A stretch of 64,000 nucleotides of DNA from contig CM067546.1 of assembly GCA_034509755.1 (NCBI GenBank), positions 34,742,383 to 34,806,382 on the forward strand. The letters run 5' to 3'. The stretch is from Anisodus tanguticus (Eukaryota; Streptophyta; Magnoliopsida; Solanales; Solanaceae). Shown piece after piece: positions 55,475 through 64,000 of the stretch. Under the pieces are notes generated by a model. The model worked only from the letters and a program-made list of their open reading frames with translations. It was not told the origin of the DNA and made no database searches. The stretch's first letter is position 1. Each line of letters opens with the position of its first letter. The position numbers were made by a program, and so were the translations under genes.

Positions 55475-56700
55475 TCAGGTCATTAAGAGTAGAAACAGGA
55501 TTACGAGACAACAGTGATTTGAGAATTTGGAGGCTATATTTGGTGTAGGTTTGACAATGCCGTGTTGACTATGGGTGACTGGACGTTGGGCCGTGTTTTG
55601 AGGTGGGCCACTGGACGGGAGTACACTGCCTGGCATTTGGCAGTGAAATAGGTCGTGACCCAAGCCACTGCCATGCAGCTGGTTTGGGCTCGTCGATACA
55701 GTAAATAAGTTTGGGCTCAGTATGGGAAGCCTAGCTTGCTGGGCATTTGTTTGTTGCGGCTTGGCCACTGTTCCGGGGCCCAAATTACCCGAGACATGTT
55801 GGTCCGCCGAAACAGTAGGCCCAATTTATGACAAAAAATGTTGGGATAAATACCAGGGTATGCTATCATCTAGAAAATCATAGGTAGGGGGTACAGACTC
55901 ATGTATTTTAGCAAATGGGAAATTTGTCTCATCAAAGATAACATGACGACTCACAATTATTTTATTGGAGGAAAGGTCGTAACATTTGTAGCCTTGATGA
56001 TTAGACGGATATCCAAAAAAAATGCAAGGTTTAGACCGGGGTTGAAGTGTGGCAATTATGTGGATGGAAAATGAGGATAACATAAGCATCCGAATACCCG
56101 TAAATGAGAATAAGATGGATCCCTTAAGTATAGAATTTTTAGTGGAGCTTGATATGACAAGTTTTTATGGGGAAGTATGTTCAATAAATAAGTTGACATT
56201 TGTAGTGCATGATGCCAAAAAGATAGTGGTAGTGAGACATGAGCAAGGGATGTTCGAATTATGTTGTTGATGGTTCAGATTTTTCGTTCCGCCTTCCCAT
56301 TTTGAGAGGAAGTATGTGGACAGACGAAAAGTTAAACAATTAAAATTGAAAAAATCCCAAAACTCCGATTATCAAACTCCCTACCATTATCACATTGAAT
56401 ATTTTTAATATCCGTTCAAAATGATTCAGGATGAATACTCTAAAAGTTAGAAATGTGGAAAAAACTTGTGATTTCTTAGCCAAAGGAAACGTCCACAAAA
56501 AATTAGAGTAATCATCTAGCAAAAATAAATAATATTTATGGCCCGAAGAGCTTAAAATGGGTGATGTCCAAATATCACAATGGATAATATCAAATGGCAT
56601 AAGTGTGCATGAATTAGATGAAACAAACGGCAGTTGAACATGTTTTCCAAGTGGACATGATCGGCACAAACTTGAATTACGTGTTTGAGTACATGAAATA
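55475..56700 (-). pseudogene. Copia-7 integrase and linker, broken
   Basis: Minus-strand pieces: LGKHVQLPFVSSN, DIWTSPILSSSGHKYYLFLLDDYS (integrase core start, 56340-56669), a KAERKIxTINNI region in other frames (about 56270-56300), CIFFGYPSNHQGYKCYDL and IIVSRHVIFDETNFPF (55826-56089), and a Pro/Gln/Ser-rich linker (55475-55783). Frame breaks occur between each. Confidence 0.78.
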
Positions 56701-56969
56701 AAATTATTTCATTTGAGATAGGCTAAAATAGGTGCCCCTGGATGAACCAAACATTCATGCCATAATGAAGGTGCAAGAGCGGCAAAAGTGGATGGTGACT
56801 TGGTTCGTTGATTAGATGTTGTAATTCGATATAGCTCCCCATGACTATCACATATCATTAGAAGCATCTCCGTCTGAAAATCCTTCACGAAAAATCCAAA
56901 AGGTTAACGAACAACAGATACCCATTTATCAGTAGTAAACTTTCTAACTGAAACTAAGTTTTTAATTAA

Positions 56970-58350
56970 TTATGGAGCATGAAGGACATTCTTTAAAATT
57001 AACGGTGGGTTTAGTGGAGTCAATTTGGTAGAACAATAACCACGAATTGGAATAGAATGATCATTTCCGATAATTATACCATTATTTTTGCTCAAATTAA
57101 AATAGGACGAGAGGTTACCTTGGGAGGACGTCATATGAGACGTCGCTCCCGTGTCCATGTACCAATTTGCGTCGACGGAGAGTGTGCATGGCATACTCAA
57201 TATCCGTTGAGCTGGCCACTGCCGAATGGGCCTCCTGCCACTGGTTCGGCAGTGGCCCAAAGCTGCTCGGTTCGCCAAAATTTCGTGGCCCAAAAGGAGA
57301 AGGCCCAACGCCTTGGTGCTGACCGCCAGTGGCCTCGACATGTCTTGGACTAGGCCTGGCCCAATTACCCCCGGGCACAGCCCGGGACCCGATGGGGACC
57401 GGGGCCCGGCCGGCCCGATTACCCGACGGGGGGCCCGGGCGAGGTGGCACAGCCCAAGGCCACTGCAAGGCCCACTGGACTGGGCCGCCACCCCACTGTT
57501 GCCGAGGTTGCCACTGCTGGCCGTTGGTCCCGCTATTCTTGCCGCCATGTCCTCCGCCATCGGAATTCCGGTTGCCTTCATTTTTGCCATTTCGATTATT
57601 TCCATCCCGATTTTTACTACCGTTTCATCATTTTTGTCCCCGATTTGTTGTGTGGGCTCAAAATTAGTGATAATGTCATTGGTTGGGATGGCAATCATGG
57701 CGGAATTTGAGACGGTTGCGGCTGTTTTGTAGAAACCTGCCTCTTCAAGAATAAGCATAGAACGGGCTTGATAAAAATATGGTAGAGGATTACTTTGTCG
57801 GATGAGCGTTTCCACGCCACTATACGCATCGGTAAGGCCGACAACTAATTGCAGAACCAATCGATTGTTGGTAACCGGCGAACCAACATTTTTGAGTTGA
57901 TCCGACAAGACTTTGAGGCGTTGACAATACGCCGACGCATGCAGAAAATCCGTCATATCGGTGGTGGAGAATTCTTGCTCCAACGTGATGGCTCGAGAAT
58001 TTTTGTTGTCCTGAAAAATATCCCGCAAACGATTCCAAGCCTCGATTGTTGTAGAATCGGGTTCCATTATTGTGTGCAACAAATCACTAGAGATAGTTGC
58101 ATAAATCCATGAAAGAACTGTGGCATCAAGAGTTTCCCATAGTTCTTTTTCATCATCGGTTTTTAACTCCTTTCCTTTGCCATTTGCCGGCGGGATTATG
58201 TGATGAATAACTCGGTGAGAACGACAACATATTTTGAAAAGCTCTGCCTAAGTTGCATAGTGAACATTTCCATCTCAAGAGTGACAGAAACATGTTTTTG
58301 ATGTTAGAAACGGTAAGGGCGGGATGAAATATGGATTTGGAGTCAGACAT
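56970..58350 (-). pseudogene. Copia-7 Gag and protease, GC-rich centre
   Basis: MSDSKSIFHPALTVSNIKN starts at 58350. After breaks, the frame 56970-58082 reads IEAWNRLRDIFQDNKNSRAI, SAYCQRLKVLSDQLKNVGSP and VLQLVVGLTDAYSGV (copia Gag), a very GC-rich Gly/Pro/Arg/Ala region (about 57220-57560), the protease active site WYMDTGATSHMTS, and IPIRGYCSTKL, LILKNVLHAP. The zinc knuckle typical of many copia Gags is not visible, as is common in this lineage. Confidence 0.83.
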
Positions 58351-58429
58351 TGTTGACCGAAAAGAAAGAACAATAATGGAAAAAGAAAAAAAATTAGGGT
58401 ATGATATTTTCCCTAATCTTCTGATAGCA

Positions 58430-58549
58430 TGTAAAGAATGAATCTTGGGCCTAACTCAACCCCAAAGGCTAGCTTGTAGGGTGAGGATTGTCCAATTCCA
58501 TATGAGGGGTCCATGTTCCTATTCCATATCCGATGTGGGACTCTTAACA
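58430..58549 (-). repeat. TRIM 5' LTR, 120 bp
   Basis: On the minus strand TGTTAAGAGTCCCACATCGG...ATTCTTTACA, immediately followed by TGCTATCAGAAG, a degenerate primer-binding site. Such very short LTRs are a mark of TRIM elements. It is followed on the plus strand by tgtgt, matching the left flank. Confidence 0.85.
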
Positions 58550-58589
58550 TGTGTGATGGATTTTCGTATTAATTGCGTTATTTGGGTTG

Positions 58590-59760
58590 TCTTGTATATG
58601 TGATTTGCTTATTGGGTTGACATCGAGATTTAAATTTCTTGTCCTAGTTGTGTTATTTGCTCCCGTCAAGATAGATGTAAAGTCTGCGTACATTCTACCC
58701 TCCCCGGACCTCGAACGATTAAACTGGGTATGTTGTTGTTGTGTTATTTGCTGTATTTCTGTATATGGGTCATCTTGTATATGTGATTTTCTTATTGGGT
58801 TGATATCAAGATTTAGAAATTTGATGGTTTAGGGACAAATGTGTCATTTTTTTTATCAATTTCTCTTCTGTATACAACTGATTTTTGTCCTAGTTGTGTT
58901 ATTCTCTACCACTTATTGGATTTCACTGGGTATGTTGTTGTTGTGTTATATGCTCTATTTCTCTATATGGGTCATCTCATGTTATGTTAAATGTATCCTG
59001 AGTCAGAAACAACCTCATTACATCCCAAAGTAGGGGTAAGGTATGCGTACACTCTACCCTTCTCAGATCTCACTTGTGTGATTATACTGAGTATGTTGTT
59101 GTGTTATTTGCTGGATTTCTCTATCTGGGTCATCTTGTATCTGTGATTTTCTTACTGGGTTGGCGTCAAATTTTAGGAATTTGATGGCTTAGGGCTAAAT
59201 GTCTCATTCAGTTATGCTGTTTTGATCAATTTCTCTGTTTTAGTTGTGTTATTTGCTCGATTTCTCTATATGGGTAGTCTTGTATCCGTGTTTTGCTTAC
59301 TGGGTTAATGTCAAACTTTAGGAGTTCGATGGTTTAGGGCTAAATGTCTCATTTAGTTATGTTATCTTGATCAATTTATGTGTCCTAGTTGGGTTATTTG
59401 CTTGATTTCTCTACCTGGGTCATTTGTATCTGTGTTTTGCTTTTTGGGTTGACATTAAACTTTAAATTTTATGCGCTAGTTCTGTTATTTGCTCGATTTC
59501 TGTATATGGGTTGTCTTGTATTTGTGCTTTTGCTTATTGGGTTGTCATCAAAGTTTATAATTTTTGTCCTAGTTCTATTCTTTGCTCGATTTCAATATCT
59601 GGGTCATCTTTTATCTATGCTCTGCTTGTTGGGTTTGACATCAAATTTTAATTTTTTCGTCCTAGTTCTGTTCTTTGCTCGATTTCACTATCTGGATCAT
59701 CTTGTATCGGGTTGATGTCAAACTTTAGGAATTTGATGGTTTAGGGCTAAATGTATTGTT
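58590..59760 (+). repeat. Degenerate tandem repeats in the beta-COP first intron
   Basis: At least seven imperfect units of roughly 110-180 bases contain tgttatttgctcgatttct(c/g)tatatgggtcatcttgtat, tgattttcttattgggttg(a)c, atcaa(a)tttaggaatttgatggtttagggctaaatg and ttttgtcctagtt. Two short RTE-LINE tails (58680-58745 and about 59005-59100, with gtctgcgtacattctaccctcccc and ttgttgttg) are embedded in the array. Confidence 0.82.
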
Positions 59761-60319
59761 CACTTATGTTACTTTGATCAATTTATGGATCTGAAATAGA
59801 TGGTTGAATCAGAAGTGCAGTGTGTTTTTTCATGATCTTTTCCACTTAGATGTAGTAATTCGTGGACCATTTTTATATATGCTTAAGGGTAATTATTTAA
59901 TTTCAGTATCACATTTTTGTTGTGTTTTCCACTCCAATAATGTAATATAGTATTGATCTGGCTCGTAATAAAATTGAATCGAGTATTAGGGTGTCGGTTC
60001 CTTGGATCGACGAAGAATCAAACGGGCATTGCTAAAAGTAATTATCTTGCATTTTATTTCGTGCTTTCTCTCCCGGTCTTTCAGAGAGTTTTTAAATTTT
60101 TGATCTCCTTGTAAAAGATGCATCCACAGAGTTGATGTAGCATTCGTTGTTTCCATAGAACATTGCTTGTAGTATTTTAACTGGCTCAACAGAAGAAAAA
60201 CTAGGACTCCTTTTCTTGAATCCTTGTGAATTTATTCCTTCTTTTGTAATTAAAGATATTGTCAGGTCGAAATTTATGAAAAAGATGCATTAATTTCAGG
60301 TTAAGGTGACTAGAATAAA

Positions 60320-61681
60320 ATGGAGAAGTCCTGCTCATTGCTGATACATTTGGACAAGGGTACACCAGCTCTTGACAATGAGATCAAAGAAGCACTTGAA
60401 GGAAATGATGTCCCCGCCAAGATTGATGCTATGAAGAAAGCCGTAATGCTTTTATTGAATGGAGAAACCCTACCTCAGCTCTTTATTACTATTATTAGAT
60501 ATGTCTTGCCTTCTGAGGATCACACAATTCAAAAGCTGTTGCTTTTGTATTTGGAGATCATTGAGAAGACAGATTCTAAGGGGCGTGTGCTGCCTGAGAT
60601 GATCCTAATCTGCCAGAACTTGAGAAATAATTTGCAGAATCCGAATGAGTACCTCTGTGGAGCTACTTTCAGATTTCTTTGCAGGCTGAATGAGGTTGAT
60701 ATAATTGAACCTCTAATTCCATCTATTATGAACAACTTGGAGCACCGACATCCATATGTGAGGAGGAATGCAATTCTTGCTGTGATGTCTGTTTACAAGC
60801 TCCCACAGGGTGAGCAGCTCCTGGTAGATGCACCAGAGAAGATTGAGAATGTTTTAACCACTGAGCAGGATCCATCGGCTAAGAGGAATGCATTTCTGAT
60901 GCTATTCCAATGTGCTCAGGAGCGTGCTATCAATTACCTCTTGGCTCATGTTGATAGAGTCTCTGATTGGGGCGAGTTACTTCAGATGGTTGTATTGGAT
61001 TTGATTCGAAAAGTTTGCAGGACAAACAAAGGGGAGAAAGGGAAGTATATCAAGATTATTATATCATTGCTGACTGCCCCTTCTGCTGCTGTTACATATG
61101 AATGTGCTTCAACTCTTGTTTCTTTATCTTCTGCCCCAAGTGCTATAAGAGCTGCAGCTAACACCTACTGTCAACTTCTTCAATCTCTGAGTGACAACAA
61201 TGTTAAGCTTATTGTCCTTGATCGACTGAATGAATTGAAATCTTCGCATAAAGATGTCATGGTTGATATGATAATGGATGTCCTTAGAGCACTTTCCAGC
61301 CCAAACCTTGATATCAGGAGAAAAACACTCGACATTGTTCTTGAATTGATCACTCCCAGGAATATCAATGAGGTTGTTCTCACACTGAAGAAAGAAGTTG
61401 TGAAAACTCAAAGTGGTGAGCTTGAGAAAAATGGCGAGTACCGCCAAATGCTTATCCAAGCCATTCATTCATGTGCCATAAAGTTTCCAGAAATGGCAAG
61501 CACTGTGGTCCATCTATTGATGGACTTCTTGGTCGACAACAACGTTGCTTCTGCAGTTGATGTGGTCGTTTTTGTCCGGGAGATTATTGAAACAAACCCA
61601 AAATTAAGGGTTTCCATTGTGACAAGGCTACTAGACACTTTCTACCAAATTCGAGCAACACGTGTTTGTTCCTGTGTGTAG
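60320..61681 (+). CDS. COPB: Coatomer subunit beta (beta-COP), N-terminal half, truncated by an LTR
   Basis: MEKSCSLLIHLDKGTPALDN opens a 453-residue frame matching plant beta-COP: the adaptin-like N-terminal alpha-solenoid with EHRHPYVRRNAILAVMSVYK, EQDPSAKRNAFLMLFQCAQE, LSSPNLDIRRKTLDIVLELI, NNVASAVDVVVFVREII and LLDTFYQIRATRVCSC. Beta-COP is part of the COPI coat that carries vesicles from Golgi to ER. The family is about 950 residues and continues after VCSC with a Trp-containing helix; here the frame stops at GTG TAG, where only the G is host sequence and TGTAG comes from the Copia-8 LTR (61677). The coding start follows an acceptor at 60299 and a spliced 5' UTR exon. The C-terminal trunk and appendage domains are lost or lie beyond the window. 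Confidence 0.95.
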   Translation: MEKSCSLLIHLDKGTPALDNEIKEALEGNDVPAKIDAMKKAVMLLLNGETLPQLFITIIRYVLPSEDHTIQKLLLLYLEIIEKTDSKGRVLPEMILICQNLRNNLQNPNEYLCGATFRFLCRLNEVDIIEPLIPSIMNNLEHRHPYVRRNAILAVMSVYKLPQGEQLLVDAPEKIENVLTTEQDPSAKRNAFLMLFQCAQERAINYLLAHVDRVSDWGELLQMVVLDLIRKVCRTNKGEKGKYIKIIISLLTAPSAAVTYECASTLVSLSSAPSAIRAAANTYCQLLQSLSDNNVKLIVLDRLNELKSSHKDVMVDMIMDVLRALSSPNLDIRRKTLDIVLELITPRNINEVVLTLKKEVVKTQSGELEKNGEYRQMLIQAIHSCAIKFPEMASTVVHLLMDFLVDNNVASAVDVVVFVREIIETNPKLRVSIVTRLLDTFYQIRATRVCSCV

Positions 61682-63248
61682 GGTTTTTGTTGGGTTCAAA
61701 ACACATAAGTAAGGTACAACGAAAGTTTAAAATTGTGGTCTTACTTACCTCAACAATTGCTTATGGTATGGTTATATGACAATCGAAAACCTGTAACATA
61801 AAGCATGAACACTTACATGTTAATGAATCTGGAGTCTTTACTTGGGGATTACACGCGACTGTCCCTTCGACTGCAAGCACTATGCTATAGTGTATTCCTC
61901 TGTCAAGAAAGCCAGGAAATCTTGGCAGATGTTTGAGAGAGTTTCGTCCTAGACTCTAAGTCTAGAAAGTTTATAGAATTGATATGTGAATTAACAATAG
62001 GGAGTGTTGTATTTATAGTTGAAATTAGGACAAAAATCTGATTAGGGTTGGGCTCCAAGCTTGGCCCAAAACCAAGGTGCAGTGGGCCAGTCTGACCGGG
62101 CTCACTGCTGGGACGGCGCCGCGGCGCCCTACGTAAAATTCAGTTTTCCGTTTTCATTTAATATATATATTCAGCACATTAAATCCAACATCTAATTTTG
62201 ATTTAATTAAATAATTTCCATCTAAATAGAAATTATCCCATAGTTATTATCAATTTAAATATCTCGATCCCAAATCGAATATTTAATACTTTCTCAATAC
62301 ACCCTTGGATCGAAGAGACAATCGACATAGTGTGACCCTATAGGCCTTCATATATCGACACTAATCCAATTAAGGTCCATACGGAACTCCTAGACTGCGT
62401 CGTACGACGAACTCAATATATGAAGTACGTTTACATGAATCCAGCAAACATAACCTTTATGTGAGATGATAAATTTCTTTCATTCGCGACACACTCGATC
62501 AAGCTTAGGATTTTCCATGTGTCTATCCAAATGGCTTGATCATTTTATCTCATATATATTAGCCGACAACTAGATCGTATTCTAAATATGTCTCTTGCAT
62601 TGGCCAATGACTTTATCGACCTAATATCACTGAGAAGTTGAGTGCTCTCTCGAGTATCCAATCGAGGAATGAATCCTATTCTTGACTCAACTACCACATT
62701 AATTTACATCATAATGCACCCAACACAAGCCGTATCTTATCCTATGAGGAGTTTAAGCTTAGGACAGGGTCAAAGTACATTACTATGTAAACAAGGTGTG
62801 AATTGACCTCAAGTCAAATGACTTTCATCTCCCACACGCTGATAACACTTTAGACAAGTATAACAAATAGTTTATCAGCAGGGTATATCAATACTTTCCA
62901 AAAGTATCCATGTGTCCATCACTAGTAACCATTACTAGTAGCAGGTGAGACATACTACATTCTCTAAGAATGTGATGCAGACCACATGTCGACTTATAAC
63001 ATATCATCGATATCCCATTCTCGATGATCATTAGTCGAGGTTATTTTAGAGTTACGCCCTATCATCAACATCTCACTCTATTAATGACAATGTAAGCTCA
63101 AGAGATGCACATTAATGAATAATTACAAACAATCAAATAATAATTCAATAATCACAAATGTCATAAATATTAATCTTATTAATAATACGAATGTGTTCAA
63201 GTACATTTGTCCTTAATAATGATTGTCTCTAGGACATACATACTTTCA
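61677..63248 (-). repeat. Copia-8 3' LTR
   Basis: 1572 bases, colinear with the 1522-base 3' LTR of Copia-4 (31945-33466) when reverse complemented, including the tataaatac-type TATA box (62009-62018 on the minus strand). It supports the view that the shorter Copia-4 3' LTR, not the 3.3-kb 5' LTR, is the ancestral form. Confidence 0.9.
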
Positions 63249-63262
63249 ATCTCCCACTTGGC

Positions 63263-64000
63263 CTAGAGCCAATCTCTGATGTATCTAATACCCATGTTTT
63301 CAAAATGACCATTATGCTTAACTAAGCTTAATGGTTTAGTAAACGGGTCAGCTAGATTATCATCTGTGGGAATATAGTCTAATCTTATTTCTTTAGTTTC
63401 CACCATCTCCCTGAGTATGTGGTATTTCTTCGGTACATGCTTGTTTCTGTTTGTTGATCTTGGTTCCTTAGCTTGCGCAATCGCACCAGTGTTGTCATAA
63501 TAAATCGGTATTGGACAAGTGGCACTTGAAACAACCCCTAGTTCCTTCAGGAACTTAGATATCGCGACAACTTCTTTACCAGCTTCCGATCCAGCAATGT
63601 ACTCGGCTTCAGTTGTCGAATCATCAGTTGTAGCTTGCTTGGAACTTTTCCAACTCACTATTCCGCCATTGAAAATGAAGGCATATCCAGATTGAGATTT
63701 GAAGTCATCAAGATCTGTCTGGAAGCTAGCATCAGTGTACCCAGTACACATTATCTTCTTTGTCCACTATAGACTAAGAAATATTCTTTAGTTCGTCTAA
63801 GATACTTAAGAATACTCTTGACTGGTTTTCAGTGTTCTTCCCCAGGATTCTGTTGGAATTTGCAAGTCATACTAAGTGCATAGGCCACATCTGGCCTCGT
63901 ACAGGTCATGGTATACATGATAGATCCTATTGCTGAAGCATATGGGATTCTTTTCATGCGTTCAAGTTCTGCAACAGTAGAAGGACTACCATGTTCCTTT
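63263..64000 (-). pseudogene. Copia-8 RT end and RNase H, partial
   Basis: 63263-63751 is an open frame: YTDASFQTDLDDFKSQSGY, GGIVSWKSSKQATT, STTEAEYIAGSEAGKEV, YYDNTGAIAQAKEPRS, HVPKKYHILREMVE and PTDDNLADPFTKPLS. To the right, TCTRPDVAYALSMTCKFQQNP (about 63850-63920) is in another frame, with breaks near 63760 and 63835. RNase H residues look better preserved than in Copia-4. Confidence 0.88.

Larger units (their letters stand above)
53902..58549 (-). mobile_element. Chimeric element: copia body (Copia-7) inside a TRIM-like element
   Basis: Minus-strand order: TRIM LTR (58549-58430); primer-binding site tgctatcagaag; copia Gag, protease, integrase and RT; polypurine tract; one copia LTR (54398-54161); primer-binding site tggtctcagag (54150-54160); about 100 bases of TRIM internal sequence; purine tract; and the second TRIM LTR (54058-53902). 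The 5-bp sequence tgtgt flanks the whole unit (53897-53901 and 58550-58554). RNase H is missing from the copia part. The unit lies in the first intron of the beta-COP gene, in the opposite orientation. Confidence 0.85.
61677..64000 (-). mobile_element. Copia-8: copia element inserted in the beta-COP exon, continues past the window
   Basis: The minus-strand 3' LTR spans 61677-63248 (TGAAAGTATGTA...CCCTACA on that strand), preceded by a purine tract (complement of atctcccacttggcc) and by RNase H (63263-63751) and RT ends. LTR length and sequence closely match Copia-4, so it belongs to the same family in the opposite orientation. The left flank of the LTR is ctgtg (61672-61676); the partner duplication is outside the window. 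Confidence 0.92.

Noticed and set aside
57226..57732. Plus-strand open frame of 168 residues
   Set aside because: Same cause: it is antisense to the GC-rich Gag of Copia-7.

Overview
The window looks like transposon-rich nuclear DNA from a dicot of the nightshade family (Solanaceae). The evidence is AT-rich, intron-containing plant genes, Au-type SINE and RTE-type LINE tails of the form usual in Solanaceae, hAT-like MITEs, and many Ty1/copia elements with plant-type primer binding sites (tggtatcaaagc and similar). I see no bacterial operon, no CRISPR array and no confident tRNA or rRNA gene.

Three host genes can be recognised under the transposons, and all are damaged. (1) A PDCD2/MYND zinc-finger gene (minus strand, 5634-7755) has in-frame stops and frameshifts, has lost an exon, and runs at its 3' end into a copia LTR. 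(2) A DRM2-like de novo DNA methyltransferase (minus strand, 22509 to about 37660) is split by a 10.5-kb copia element inserted in a catalytic-domain exon (TSD CTTTC) and by a 2.0-kb solo LTR in an intron (TSD GGAAA). (3) A coatomer beta-subunit gene (plus strand, 5' UTR exon near 53.8 kb, coding from 60320) has an intact 452-codon N-terminal half and is then cut by another copia LTR, whose first bases supply the stop codon.

Layout: 1-5633 Copia-1 (minus); 5634-7755 PDCD2 relic; 8952-12314 L1-type LINE (minus), cut by Copia-2 (12315 to about 15640, minus); about 15641-18005 Copia-3 (plus, RT and RNase H deleted); 18006-22508 no gene recognised; 22509-37658 DRM relic containing Copia-4 (plus, 22912-33466, itself carrying a nested insertion in its 5' LTR) and a solo LTR (34456-36493); 37769-39853 decayed LINE with two small RTE-tail insertions; 39856-44669 Copia-5 (minus); 44670 to about 45790 Copia-6 remnant (minus); 45794-46883 LINE fragment split by a hAT-like MITE; 46896-47023 Au SINE; 47.0-53.4 kb MITEs, tandem repeats and a 5'-truncated RTE LINE with a perfect 16-bp TSD; 53735-61676 beta-COP gene with a chimeric TRIM/copia element (53902-58549) in its 5' UTR intron; 61677-64000 Copia-8 (minus, same family as Copia-4).

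The most unusual object is the chimera at 53902-58549. A copia body with only one LTR of its own lies between the LTR and the primer-binding site of a small TRIM-like element, and the whole unit is flanked by one TGTGT duplication. That order is what a single crossover between a one-LTR circular copia DNA and a TRIM at the shared LTR/PBS junction would produce. The other main story is genomic: a gene whose product silences transposons has been broken by transposons.
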